NCBI GenBank assembly: GCA_965662355.1
Contig: CBFIHP010000005.1
Coordinates: forward strand, 248,001-312,000
Source of the DNA: GCA-2683825 sp965662355
GTDB lineage: Bacteria; Planctomycetota; UBA1135; GCA-002686595
DNA: 64,000 nt
Reading direction: 5' to 3'
Below are positions 1 to 7,944 of the stretch, piece after piece. The notes beneath the pieces were generated by a model, which was not told the DNA's origin, made no database searches, and saw only the letters and a program-made list of their open reading frames with translations. The translations under genes and the position numbers were made by a program. Within the stretch, counting starts at the first letter, position 1. The number at the start of each line of letters is the position of its first letter.

Positions 1-1
1 C

Positions 2-694
2 GACGCGGGTTTCGAGGGCATCGAGATGGACAGCCCAAACGGGTTCGATCCCGACGAGGTCTTGGCAGCGAAGGAAGCTACCGGCATCGAGATCCCCGGC
101 GTCGTCGATTCCGTGCATTGGCGTAAGACGCTTGGAGATCCAGACGCAAACGTGCGAGCCGAGGGGGTCACGGGGCTGGAGACGGCTCTACGCGACTGCA
201 ATATCTATGGCGGAACGACCGCGTTGCTCGTGCCGGCGGTCGTCAACGCTGGCATCTCCTATGAGGACGCGTATGAAAGATCGCTCACGGAGATCCGGAA
301 GGTGCTGCCGCTGGCGGAGGAGCTTGGGATCAAGATCGCTATCGAGAACGTCTGGAACAATTTCCTGTTGAGCCCGCTAGAAGCCGCACGTTACGTCGAC
401 GCGCTCGGCGAGCACGTGGGGTGGTACATGGACATCGGCAACGTCGTCAAGTACGGCTGGCCGGCACATTGGATTAGGACGCTGGGTAAGCGGATTCTCA
501 AGCTGGATATCAAGGACTACTCGCGCAAGACCAGCTGGGCTCCGATCGGTGATGGCGATAGCGATTGGCCGGAGGTGATGCGGGCGCTGGAGGATGTCGG
601 TTATGAGGGCTGGGCTTCGGCCGAGGTCGGTGGTGGTGGGGCTGAGCGCTTGCGGGAGATCAGCGATCGGATGGATCGGGTGTTTCGTTTGTAG
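2..694 (+). CDS. Sugar phosphate isomerase/epimerase, 5' truncated by window edge
   Basis: The reading frame is open from base 2, before the first ATG at 26, so the N-terminus lies outside the window; 230 residues are visible. The protein has the xylose-isomerase-like TIM barrel pattern: ALLVPAVV in the middle, then IAIENVWNNF with a metal-ligand Glu, a YMDIGNV strand with the Asp ligand, LKLDIKDYS, and a late ASAEVGGG strand. Family members interconvert sugars or sugar phosphates (IolE/IolI-like) with a divalent metal. A shorter annotation starting at 26 would cut through the barrel. Substrate cannot be told from the sequence. Confidence 0.85.
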   Translation, partial: DAGFEGIEMDSPNGFDPDEVLAAKEATGIEIPGVVDSVHWRKTLGDPDANVRAEGVTGLETALRDCNIYGGTTALLVPAVVNAGISYEDAYERSLTEIRKVLPLAEELGIKIAIENVWNNFLLSPLEAARYVDALGEHVGWYMDIGNVVKYGWPAHWIRTLGKRILKLDIKDYSRKTSWAPIGDGDSDWPEVMRALEDVGYEGWASAEVGGGGAERLREISDRMDRVFRL

Positions 695-729
695 GAGTCG
701 TGCCCGTGATCGTTGATCGCACTCAACCC

Positions 730-1929
730 CTACCTCTTCGGGTACGTCTTCTTGACCCACTTCGCCCACACCCCATCGAACTCCTCCGGTGTCGTCCCCA
801 GCGCCTTCCCAAAGGCCTTCACGAACGGATCGCTAGCCCCCGCCTCCCGCACCACGCTCCTCGGATCCCGCGCCGTCTCCTTGAACCCTCGCAAGAGCTT
901 CCCCATTACCCCACTCTCCTGGGCCATCACATAGTCGATCCGCGACCACAGGATCATGTGATCAGCCACCTCCAGGGCATCCGGGTCGTCCCACTGGATC
1001 ATGTCGAGCGAAGGGGCGAACACACCGTGACCTACGCGCGCGCGGATCTTCGGCGGCCAGTCTTCATCCAGCCGCACCCGGGCGAGCTTGTTGGAATTAG
1101 CGGTGAAGAAGGGATAGTCCGTATTCACTTCACGCGTGAACCAATGGGCCACGCCCTCGCGCCAGAAGAAGGGGGTGCCCGTGTCGTAGCCGAAGGCCGA
1201 ATTCACGAAGTTCTTCGATAGGCCCGAAATCAGCGAGCAGTGAAGTGCCGCGTCGTTGTCGTACCCGCCGCCCAGAAACTCCATCGACGTACCGAAGAAG
1301 ACGATCTGGGTCTTCTCGTGGTAGTACCGATAGGGCGCCGGAGAGGCCTGGTTCAGGTACGTGTTGGTGTAGCGTCCGAAGCTGCTCTTCTTCTCACACA
1401 TCAAGACCGCGAACTTCTCGGGCATGCCCAGGTGTGGGCCCACGCCGCCCTTGGATTCCTCCGGGAAGGTCTCTTCGGTGATGTCGAAGCGGGCGCAAAA
1501 GGAGGCGTAGAAGTCCTCGAGGCGTTGCGCGTAGAGGTGCAGGCGCAACCAGGAATCCAGTTCGCGCACCTTGCGCTTGAGCTTGGGGAGTTTCTTGCGC
1601 AGGCGTGCGAGCTCGGCCTCGAGAGCCTTGCGTTCGTCGCGCTCGGAGGGCAAGTCGATCGTGTCGAGACTGGAGCCGATGCGAAAGTGCGCGGTTTCGA
1701 CCCAGATCAAGGGTACCCCGCCCAGCGCCTGCTCGACGTGGAAGGTCGTGTGGTCGTCTCCGAACCGGAAGGGCCCGAACGATACGTAGCCCGCAGCCTT
1801 CAGGACCTTCGGATCGTTCTTCGTGTACGGATCGACCTCGGGGACCGGATCGCGACCGTCCTGCGCGTGATGAGTCGTGGCCGTCGCTAGCCAGGCGAAC
1901 GGCACGAGCGCGAGTAGGCGAAGCATCAT
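730..1929 (-). CDS. Secreted protein of unknown function, peptidase-MA-like C-terminal half
   Basis: The frame is open further upstream to 2058, but the ATG at 1929 (a second ATG follows at 1926) begins a clear signal peptide, MMLRLLALVPFAWLATATT, so 1929 is preferred (399 residues). A charged, probably coiled-coil stretch near residues 95-125 (ERDERKALEAELARLRKKL) separates the N-terminal part from a C-terminal region containing FFWREGVAHWF, then alternating helices ending in WAKWVKKTYPKR. The REGVAHW segment sits where gluzincin-like peptidases have HExxH, but the first His is replaced, so catalysis is doubtful. It lies 79 bp downstream of the next gene on the same strand, and the two may be cotranscribed. 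Function unknown. Confidence 0.7.
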   Translation of the reverse strand: MMLRLLALVPFAWLATATTHHAQDGRDPVPEVDPYTKNDPKVLKAAGYVSFGPFRFGDDHTTFHVEQALGGVPLIWVETAHFRIGSSLDTIDLPSERDERKALEAELARLRKKLPKLKRKVRELDSWLRLHLYAQRLEDFYASFCARFDITEETFPEESKGGVGPHLGMPEKFAVLMCEKKSSFGRYTNTYLNQASPAPYRYYHEKTQIVFFGTSMEFLGGGYDNDAALHCSLISGLSKNFVNSAFGYDTGTPFFWREGVAHWFTREVNTDYPFFTANSNKLARVRLDEDWPPKIRARVGHGVFAPSLDMIQWDDPDALEVADHMILWSRIDYVMAQESGVMGKLLRGFKETARDPRSVVREAGASDPFVKAFGKALGTTPEEFDGVWAKWVKKTYPKR

Positions 1930-2008
1930 CGTCGTCGCTCGTCCTGCCGAAAAAAAGAGCGGGACAGACCGAGGCCACACCTCATGTCTGTCCCGGAAAA
2001 CGTTCGAA

Positions 2009-2764
2009 TTAACCCTGCTTGTCTGCGGGATTCCCTGCTGTATCAGGGGTCTTCGCATGCTTGCGAAGTTCCAGCTTGGAGGTCGCGACCGCGCGCTTCA
2101 TGGATTCTGCGCGGGCCGTGTTGAGCTTGGCGAGTTCCGCCTCGAGCTTCTTCAGCTTTCTGGACCTCATGCCGTCTTTTTCGATGGCCTTGTCGATCTT
2201 TCTACGGACCTCGGTGATCTTGTCGTCGATGACGTCGAACTGATCGAGGATCTTGAGAAGTGCCTTCATGGACTTCTCGGGTCCGGGCTTTTTCTCGTAG
2301 CGAGCGGCCAGGAGCTTGTTCATCACGCCCCACAGCTCGGTGCGTGATTGTTCACCGTTCAGATCCAGGCGCAGCTTTCCGTTCGGCTCTGCCACGAAGA
2401 GGTGGCCGGGTTTCTTGCCGGGGAACAGGTTGTGGAACGGATGGTTCTCTTCGAGCACATCAGGCGGCAACTTGACGCAGTGGAACCAGCGCGACATGAG
2501 GAAGGTCTTCTCGTTGTCGGCTCCTCGGGTCAGGAGCGCGTCGTCCGTTCCCGTGCAGGTCAAGCATTCGCGCAAGACGAGCAGCGGCCGGGGATCGTCG
2601 CCAGCGATGTAGGCGACGGCCTCCCCTACGGGCAGGGCCCTGCGCGCCTGCACCGAGAACGAGTTCTTGCCCTTGTTCGATTTCCCCCGATAGACCGGGA
2701 GCTTCCAGTCCATCTCGAGCGTGGCGACACTGGTCGGGCCACGCGGTGTGGTGTAGTCACCCAT
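2009..2764 (-). CDS. Thioredoxin-fold-like protein of unknown function; frame continues upstream through a TGA
   Basis: 251 residues from ATG 2764. The middle resembles a thioredoxin-like fold: a LLVLREC strand, CLTC near residue 68, SRWFHCVKLP, then GHLFVAEPNGK where thioredoxin-like proteins have the cis-Pro strand. The last 90 residues form a charged coiled coil (TEVRRKIDKAIEKDG, KLKKLEAELAKLN). There is no export signal from 2764, but the same frame upstream encodes a perfect signal peptide starting at ATG 2893, interrupted only by TGA at 2810-2812 (separate entry). The Cys pattern suggests a redox or copper-related role, but this is inference. A minimal annotation would use 2764; the biological start is probably 2893. 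Confidence 0.65.
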   Translation of the reverse strand: MGDYTTPRGPTSVATLEMDWKLPVYRGKSNKGKNSFSVQARRALPVGEAVAYIAGDDPRPLLVLRECLTCTGTDDALLTRGADNEKTFLMSRWFHCVKLPPDVLEENHPFHNLFPGKKPGHLFVAEPNGKLRLDLNGEQSRTELWGVMNKLLAARYEKKPGPEKSMKALLKILDQFDVIDDKITEVRRKIDKAIEKDGMRSRKLKKLEAELAKLNTARAESMKRAVATSKLELRKHAKTPDTAGNPADKQG

Positions 2765-2893
2765 GCCTCGACCGGCAACGGAAGCGGCACGCGCTCCCGG
2801 GGAAGGGCATCATTGCGGCACGGCGCCTGCCGGCGTCGCGAGCATGAACGTTAGCCAGGTCAGGAGACCGGCTGCGACTGCTTTGGATTTCAT
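2765..2893 (-). other. Signal-peptide leader in frame with the downstream CDS, interrupted by one TGA
   Basis: ATG 2893 (preceded by TAAGG with 9-nt spacing) encodes MKSKAVAAGLLTWLTFMLAT followed by PAGA-VPQ, a textbook Sec signal peptide. Codon 28 is TGA (2812-2810), followed directly by TGC (Cys), and the frame then runs open into the 251-residue protein, since 2893 and 2764 are in phase (129 bp). No frameshift is needed, only decoding of one TGA. Possible readings: selenocysteine or another recoding, a nonsense mutation, or a base error. TGA is not generally reassigned here, because many neighbouring genes end in it. Confidence 0.6.
2779..2799 (-). promoter_or_regulatory. SECIS-like hairpin downstream of in-frame TGA
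   Basis: Read on the minus strand, an 8-bp stem (CGGGAGCG with CGCTTCCG, one G-U pair) closes a 5-nt loop CGTGC. The loop begins 18 nt after the TGA at 2812-2810 and has G at its second position followed by U. As described for bacterial SECIS elements, the apical loop lies roughly 16-37 nt after the UGA with a G in its first two positions, so the geometry fits. No folding energy was computed, and hairpins are frequent in GC-rich DNA. Confidence 0.35.
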
Positions 2894-2934
2894 GGATCTG
2901 CCTTACTTAAAATGAGCGCCCGTGCCTCTCCCAT

Positions 2935-2962
2935 GGGGTCCGATCGGCGGGGTCCGATCGGC
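2935..2962. repeat. Tandem 14-bp direct repeat, each copy with a CCGATCGG palindrome
   Basis: Two perfect head-to-tail copies of GGGGTCCGATCGGC (2935-2948 and 2949-2962) lie in the divergent intergenic region between the TGA-interrupted gene (start 2893) and the DUF2807 lipoprotein gene (start 3170). Each contains the 8-bp palindrome CCGATCGG (2940-2947 and 2954-2961). Two spaced palindromes between divergent genes are compatible with an operator, but no regulator is identified. Confidence 0.5.
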
Positions 2963-3123
2963 GAGCTGGGCGCAATTCCCAGGGCTCGGAGTTACACGAA
3001 GTGGCCCGGCAGCGCAAAGGGAAGCCTGTTTTGTCCCCTTGGGCCCCCCCCTGACGGTGTCCGGGGGGACGGTTCGGCCTGCGCCCCGGTTAGGCCGGAC
3101 GCTTGTCGTGGGCACGGAAGCGT

Positions 3124-3140
3124 CTGTTTTCTGAAAACAG
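3124..3140. promoter_or_regulatory. 17-bp perfect dyad, operator-like, upstream of DUF2807 lipoprotein gene
   Basis: CTGTTTTC and GAAAACAG are exact reverse complements around one central T. The AT-rich dyad stands out in GC-rich surroundings and ends 29 bp before the ATG at 3170. It resembles CTG-N10-CAG LexA-type sites but is one base longer (N11), so a LexA assignment is not made. It could also be a short transcript hairpin. Confidence 0.4.
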
Positions 3141-3169
3141 TCCGGGCCTGGGGGACGTATAGGCTGGTT

Positions 3170-3853
3170 ATGAGCCCCCGCCAGATTTTCGCCACCTCGA
3201 TCGGTTTCCTCCTGCTCCTGACCAGCTGCATCATCGTCGTCGACGAGCACGGCTTCAATTTTCGCGACGGGATCCGCGGGTCCGGTAACCGGGTTCAGGA
3301 GGAGCGCGGCGTACCCTCATTCACGGGTATCGAGCTGTCTGTGCCCGCGGACGTACTGGTCACGATTGGAGAGTCGAGCTCGATCACGCTCTCCGGGGAC
3401 GACAACCTTCTGCCCCTGGTCGAAACCGATGTGCGCAGGGGCAAGCTCGTCATCACGGACGCCCGCGGGAAGAACCTGCGCTTCCGGGAGCGGCTCGAAA
3501 TCCGCATCGTGACCCCGAGTCTCGCGCGCTTCGAAGTCGAGGGCTACGGGGATGTCGAGATCCGTGGGCTGCAGGGGGAGACCTTCGACGCTTCGATCGA
3601 AGGCTCCGGCACGATCGTCGCGGCCGGTACGGTCGATATCCTCAAGGCGAGCATCGAGGGCTCGGGTGACCTGCGCCTCGTCAACTTACAGGCCCGCGAA
3701 GCCTCGGTATCGATCGAGGGCAGCGGTGAGATCGGTGTGAACGCCAGCGAGACACTGCGCTACAGCATCGAGGGCAGCGGAGATATCCGTTTCGAGGGGA
3801 CCCCGCACGTCTCGGGTGGAGTCCAGGGCTCGGGCAACGTTCGCCAGCGCTGA
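3170..3853 (+). CDS. DUF2807 (GIN-domain) putative lipoprotein
   Basis: The frame is open from 2912, but ATG 3170 starts a short signal peptide ending in a lipobox (LLLLTSC, Cys about residue 20), giving 227 residues; earlier starts would bury the signal. After the lipobox comes the head-domain fold of DUF2807 (putative auto-transporter adhesin head): FTGIELSVPADVLVTIGES, then a right-handed beta-helix-like array with the repeated phrase SIEGSGxI/L at least four times, ending GGVQGSGNVRQR. Family members are extracytoplasmic and may act in adhesion or envelope sensing, but their function is largely untested. The operator-like dyad at 3124 sits just upstream. Confidence 0.85.
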   Translation: MSPRQIFATSIGFLLLLTSCIIVVDEHGFNFRDGIRGSGNRVQEERGVPSFTGIELSVPADVLVTIGESSSITLSGDDNLLPLVETDVRRGKLVITDARGKNLRFRERLEIRIVTPSLARFEVEGYGDVEIRGLQGETFDASIEGSGTIVAAGTVDILKASIEGSGDLRLVNLQAREASVSIEGSGEIGVNASETLRYSIEGSGDIRFEGTPHVSGGVQGSGNVRQR

Positions 3854-3859
3854 GTCTGA

Positions 3860-4180
3860 CTAACCGCGGCCCGCGCGATCTCGGGCTTCCTCTTCCCGCA
3901 GTCGCCGGTCGATCACGAACATCCCAAACGGGATCAGCGACGCGATCCCGATCCGAGCGGCCCAGGTGAAGCTCTTCGCCCCTGAGAAAAACGGTCGGGC
4001 TGTCAGCACGAAGAGCCAGACGAACAACACGCCGTGTCCCGAGCCCACGATGCGGACCGCCTGGGGCATGTCGGCCATGTACTTCAACGGCATGGCGATC
4101 AAGAGCAGGACCAGGTAGGAGATCCCCTCGAGGAACCCGATAGTCCGTAGCCTCGCGGCCGGAACGTCGCAGCGCAACAT
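3860..4180 (-). CDS. DUF3817 small integral membrane protein
   Basis: 106 residues with three hydrophobic segments: about 13-33 (GFLEGISYLVLLLIAMPLKY), 45-63 (GSGHGVLFVWLFVLTA) and 73-90. The motif G-x-L-E-G-x-S-Y with a PLKY turn and a conserved GHG-V/L are hallmarks of the DUF3817 family, which is typically about 100 residues. Function is unknown. The gene is convergent with the DUF2807 gene (6 bp apart) and divergent from the next enzyme gene, with 47 bp between start codons. Confidence 0.85.
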   Translation of the reverse strand: MLRCDVPAARLRTIGFLEGISYLVLLLIAMPLKYMADMPQAVRIVGSGHGVLFVWLFVLTARPFFSGAKSFTWAARIGIASLIPFGMFVIDRRLREEEARDRAGRG

Positions 4181-4227
4181 GCCGGAGAGCCTAGCCGTAG
4201 CAAGACATCCGAGCTAGTCTCGTCGGA

Positions 4228-5643
4228 ATGCTCGTCCATCTCGCTGCCTGTTTTTCGCTTTGGTTCTCGCCCTCCTTCCTGGAATCGTGCTCGGCTCAGG
4301 CGGGCGGCTACCAGAGCTTCTCCGTCTTTGGCTGGGTGCGAGGTGAGGCGCGTTCCGCGAACCAGCGCTTTCTCGCCGGGGACAAGGACTGGCTCGAGAA
4401 CGAGACCGTCGATTTCACGTCGAACAGCAACCTCGGTGTGTCTTCCGTTTCCGGCAAGGAGATCGGTTGGTGTCTCGCGCAGCAACCCAATGGGGCGTGG
4501 ACGTGGAACCTGGGGGACGGGACCCACAGGCTCGACTATCTGCCCACCGCCGAGCGCCAACCCATAGCGGATGGGGAATGGCACCTGATCGGTTTCACCC
4601 TGGACATCGAAACGCGCACGGCGCACCTGTACCACGACGGACGCAACGTCGCGATCTACAGCACCCACGGACTCGGACCCTGGAAGCACCCATCGATTCC
4701 GCGCTTCCCCAAGCTCGAAGGCCTCGATACGGAATGGCGCGTTTCGTCCCGCGCCTACACCGCCGACGCCGTTCGTGACCTGTGGCTCGAGCGCATGGCG
4801 ATCCCCGTGCCATCCGGCCTTGCCAAGGAACCCGTCTCCGAGCTCAAGGTCCTCGCCTGGAACATCTGGCACGGCGGGCGTCGTGACGGTGAACTGGAGG
4901 GTTTGCAGAAGACCGTCGAGGTCATTCAGCGCTCGGGGGCGGACGTTGTGGCCATGCAGGAAACGTACGGCTCGGGAGCGCGCATTGCCGATGCCCTGGG
5001 TTGGTACTTTCACCTGCGCAGTTCGAACATCTCGGTGATGAGTCGCTATCCGATTCGTACGACCTTCGACCTGTATCAGCCCTTCCGCCTGGGCGGTGTG
5101 CAGCTCGAGCTCTCCCCCGGCCAGTTCGTACGCGTCTTCTCGTTGTGGATCCACTACCTACCGGACTACGGAAAGCAGATGCGCGAGGGCAAACCGACCG
5201 AAGCCGGACTTGTCGAGGCGGACAATGAGACCCGGGGAAGTGAGATCGAGGACATTCTCGAGGCTCTCGAAGCGCATGTTCGAGGCGCCGACGCGATCCC
5301 CTTGATCGTGGCGGGGGATTTCAACAGTCCCTCGCATCTCGACTGGGTCGAGGCCACGCGCGAGCGCCACAGCGACCTCGTGGTGCCTTGGCCTGTCAGT
5401 TCGCGTATGGCGTCGAGCGGATTCGCCGATGCCTACCGGGTGGTCCATCCCGATCCGCTGGAGAAGGTCGGTCGCACGTGGTCGCCGCGCTTCGTGGAAA
5501 GCTGGCAGGATCGCATCGACTACGTGTACTTTCGCGGAGCCAAGCTCGAAGCACTGGGTGCGCGGATGCTCGATCAACACGAGAATGGCTGGCCCAGCGA
5601 TCACGCCGCCGTACTCGCCACCTTCGCCTACAGGCTTCCTTGA
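4228..5643 (+). CDS. Exported LamG-like/endonuclease-exonuclease-phosphatase family protein
   Basis: 471 residues. The N-terminal 20-25 residues form a signal peptide. Residues about 25-195 look like a concanavalin/LamG-type beta sandwich (SFSVFGWVRG, GEWHLIGFTLD, AHLYHDGRNV). From about 205 an EEP domain follows, with its landmarks in order: LAWNIWHGG, VVAMQETYG, PLIVAGDFNSPSH, DRIDYVYF and the terminal SDHAAVLATF. EEP enzymes cleave phosphodiesters or phosphomonoesters (DNA, lipids, sphingomyelin) with a metal; the LamG part suggests surface or carbohydrate binding. The next gene begins 91 bp downstream on the same strand. Confidence 0.85.
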   Translation: MLVHLAACFSLWFSPSFLESCSAQAGGYQSFSVFGWVRGEARSANQRFLAGDKDWLENETVDFTSNSNLGVSSVSGKEIGWCLAQQPNGAWTWNLGDGTHRLDYLPTAERQPIADGEWHLIGFTLDIETRTAHLYHDGRNVAIYSTHGLGPWKHPSIPRFPKLEGLDTEWRVSSRAYTADAVRDLWLERMAIPVPSGLAKEPVSELKVLAWNIWHGGRRDGELEGLQKTVEVIQRSGADVVAMQETYGSGARIADALGWYFHLRSSNISVMSRYPIRTTFDLYQPFRLGGVQLELSPGQFVRVFSLWIHYLPDYGKQMREGKPTEAGLVEADNETRGSEIEDILEALEAHVRGADAIPLIVAGDFNSPSHLDWVEATRERHSDLVVPWPVSSRMASSGFADAYRVVHPDPLEKVGRTWSPRFVESWQDRIDYVYFRGAKLEALGARMLDQHENGWPSDHAAVLATFAYRLP

Positions 5644-5734
5644 CCGGGTTCGTCGGAACGGCTTCCTTTGTCGGGAGTGCGACTCGTGCCGACGAGCCCT
5701 TGACCCGGGCCGGCACCCGACGGAAGATCCGCCG

Positions 5735-6694
5735 GTGAAGCGAAAAGTCCTCGTTCGTGGTCTCGCCATCCTCTGCGGACTTGTGATCGCACTCTTCGCC
5801 GCCGAGCTGGCCGTGCGCCTACGCAAGCCCTACACCGTGGGCCAGGCCGGGATGAGGTTGCCGCTCTTCAGTGGGGACCAGGAAAAGGTGCGCAGTCTCT
5901 TCAATCTCGATCCGGATCTCGGCTACGTGCCTATCTTCGGCACGGATCTCTACGACGACAACGGCTTCCTGCACAACGCCTATTCCATCGATGACAAAGA
6001 GGGGCGTCAGCGCGTGCTCTTTCTCGGCGACTCAGTCACTCGCCGCGGCAAGATAATCGCGGCCTTGCGTGAGCTCTATGGCACGGAGATGTACGAGTAC
6101 TGGAATGCCGGTGTCACGGCCTACAACACGGCCCAGGAAGCGCTCTACTACGAGCGCTTCGCCTCCAAGGCCAATCCCGATCACGTCGTCCTGACCTTTC
6201 ACCTGAACGACTTCTATCGCACGCCGATCTCGTTCCTTGACGAGCAAGGTCAGATGCAGGTCATCTCGCCCCACAAGAACCTCTCCGAAGTCTCCGCTTG
6301 GCTCTTTGCGTGGAGCCATCTCTACCGCTTCTACATCGGCCGCACACGCGATCCCTGGGACCTCGATGAACCGACCGAGGACATTCGCGTTGCCCTGAGC
6401 CGTTTGAAAGAGCTCACGGACAGGCCAGGCGTTCGCCTGAGTGTTATCGTGATGCCCAACCTGGCCCCGATCGACAAGTGGCACCCGCTTTGGCAAAAGC
6501 GCTACGACATTGCCATCGCTGCCCTGGAGGAACTCCAGGTGCCATACTGGTCACTTGTCGAGAGCTTGAAGGAGGCCATCGCGGACGGTGTCGATCCCGA
6601 GGAAACGCCGGGAGATACAGAGCATCCGAGCGCGGCCGTTTCGGTCTACTTCGGCAAGGACTTGAAGAGCCGTCGTCTCTTCGAAGGTCCCTGA
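5735..6694 (+). CDS. SGNH/GDSL-like hydrolase family protein, membrane-anchored
   Basis: The start is taken as GTG 5735, 8 nt after GGAAGA; the open frame to 5429 overlaps the preceding gene and is not credible. The 319 residues begin with KRK and one hydrophobic segment (LAILCGLVIALFAAELAV), an uncleaved anchor or signal. VLFLGDSVTRR near residue 92 carries the GDS nucleophile block, a Gly strand YWNAGVTAYN and HLNDFYR give blocks II/III, and DTEHPS near the end supplies the His of block V. This layout is seen in planctomycetal SGNH hydrolases, including acyl-esterases acting on glycans, but the substrate is unknown. Confidence 0.75.
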   Translation: MKRKVLVRGLAILCGLVIALFAAELAVRLRKPYTVGQAGMRLPLFSGDQEKVRSLFNLDPDLGYVPIFGTDLYDDNGFLHNAYSIDDKEGRQRVLFLGDSVTRRGKIIAALRELYGTEMYEYWNAGVTAYNTAQEALYYERFASKANPDHVVLTFHLNDFYRTPISFLDEQGQMQVISPHKNLSEVSAWLFAWSHLYRFYIGRTRDPWDLDEPTEDIRVALSRLKELTDRPGVRLSVIVMPNLAPIDKWHPLWQKRYDIAIAALEELQVPYWSLVESLKEAIADGVDPEETPGDTEHPSAAVSVYFGKDLKSRRLFEGP

Positions 6695-6699
6695 AGCAC

Positions 6700-7440
6700 C
6701 TACGTCAGCTGCAGATCCGCGATCAGCGGCCGATGGTCCGAGGCCCGTTTCGCTACTTCGATTCGCCCTCTTTGCACACGTAGTAGGCGTAGACCTCCAC
6801 GTACATAGACGGAGTCCAGGGCCCGCATTGGCGCTGCCGCAGGAAACGTGCGTAGCGGCCGGGCCATGCCCCGAAACCCTGCCGGCTCCAGTAGTTTCCT
6901 ACCGAGCGTTCCCCACACGTCGTTGAAGTCTCCACCCACGATCACCGGTGTGCTCTTGTGCAGCCCAACGAAAGGGTGGCTCTCGAGGAATTTCCGAAGC
7001 TGCTTCTTGCGCTCCATTCCCGACAGCCCGAGGTGCAGGTTGTACACGTGCAGGGTGCGGGTGTGGCGTCCACGATTTCCGGGGAGCCGCACGCGGAAGC
7101 GCGCGTGGATCACGCTGCGACGTTTCTTCAGCGGGATGGTCAGATCGATGTTCTGCGTGCTCGTCAGCGGGAATCGGCTGAGGATGGCGTTGCCGTATTC
7201 GCCACCACCGCGGACGCTGACGTTGGCGAAGTACGTGCGATGCCGTAGGTTCAGGGCGTCGCCCAGGACCTCGAACTGGCGATCACCGCGGGAGCGTTTG
7301 ACGAACTGATCGACCTCCTGAAGCAAGACCACGTCCGGATCGTAGTGGGCGATCGTTTCGACGATGCGTTCCGGTGCATACACGCGATCGATGCCGCCGA
7401 TGCACTTGTGGATGTTGTAGGTGAGGACGCGGAGCTTCAA
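6700..7440 (-). CDS. Endonuclease/exonuclease/phosphatase family protein
   Basis: 246 residues from TTG 7440; the first residues, KLRVLTYNIHKCIGG, already form the first EEP strand, so no leader is missing and the protein is probably cytoplasmic. Landmarks in order: TYNIHK, VVLLQEVD, YGNAILSR, VYNLHLG, VIVGGDFND, ALDSVYVR and SDHRPLIADL, giving the complete catalytic set of Asn, Glu, His/Asp/Asn and terminal Asp-His. It follows the sixA gene by 15 bp on the same strand and is probably cotranscribed. It is unrelated in detail to the EEP protein at 4228, which has a LamG part and signal peptide. Confidence 0.88.
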   Translation of the reverse strand: MKLRVLTYNIHKCIGGIDRVYAPERIVETIAHYDPDVVLLQEVDQFVKRSRGDRQFEVLGDALNLRHRTYFANVSVRGGGEYGNAILSRFPLTSTQNIDLTIPLKKRRSVIHARFRVRLPGNRGRHTRTLHVYNLHLGLSGMERKKQLRKFLESHPFVGLHKSTPVIVGGDFNDVWGTLGRKLLEPAGFRGMARPLRTFPAAAPMRALDSVYVRGGLRLLRVQRGRIEVAKRASDHRPLIADLQLT

Positions 7441-7455
7441 GCGTGGCGGTGTGCC

Positions 7456-7944
7456 TCAGGCGCGGCCTCGCGAGGCGACGATCCATTCGAGTTTGCCGCT
7501 GCCCACGCAGAGCCGGTCCCAGTCCTCGAACTCGAAGTCGACCCGCGCCAGGGCCGCGGTCGGGAAGTCCGGGGCGGCGCTGCGGGTCAGCTCGCCGATC
7601 AAGATGCCGCAGGTGGGCTGGTGTCCACAGACGAGGACCCGCTGATGGCAGGCTTCCGTTCCACGCACGATGTCGATCACGAGCGAGACGCTGGCCTCGT
7701 AAAGAGCATCCTCAAGGCAGATCTGTGCCTCCCAGTCGCCCTCTTCCTTCGCCAGCTCGGCGGTCTGCCTGGCGCGTTCGGCTGTCGAGCTATAGACGAT
7801 TTCCGGAGCCTCGTCCTTTTGGGCGAGCAGGCTACCGACCGTGCGGGCTTCGTCTTGGCCACGCGCCTGGAGCAGGCGGGCGTGGTCGCCGTCGGAGCTG
7901 GTCCACTCGGCCTTTCCGTGGCGCAGGATGTAGAGGGAAGGCAT
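7456..7944 (-). CDS. sixA: SixA-type phosphohistidine phosphatase
   Basis: 162 residues of histidine-phosphatase fold. LYILRHGKAEW carries the catalytic RHG near the N-terminus; IVYSSTAERARQTA and VLVCGHQPT provide the second conserved Arg and His. The length matches SixA proteins (about 160), which dephosphorylate phosphohistidine on HPt domains and on the nitrogen-PTS protein NPr in E. coli. No histidine kinase or PTS gene is nearby, so the partner is unknown. It is the first gene of a two-gene minus-strand unit with the downstream EEP enzyme. Confidence 0.85.
   Translation of the reverse strand: MPSLYILRHGKAEWTSSDGDHARLLQARGQDEARTVGSLLAQKDEAPEIVYSSTAERARQTAELAKEEGDWEAQICLEDALYEASVSLVIDIVRGTEACHQRVLVCGHQPTCGILIGELTRSAAPDFPTAALARVDFEFEDWDRLCVGSGKLEWIVASRGRA

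Noticed and set aside
3124..3140. LexA box
   Set aside because: Spacing between CTG and CAG is 11 rather than 10 bases and the regulator's own motif in this organism is unknown, so only a generic operator-like dyad is reported.
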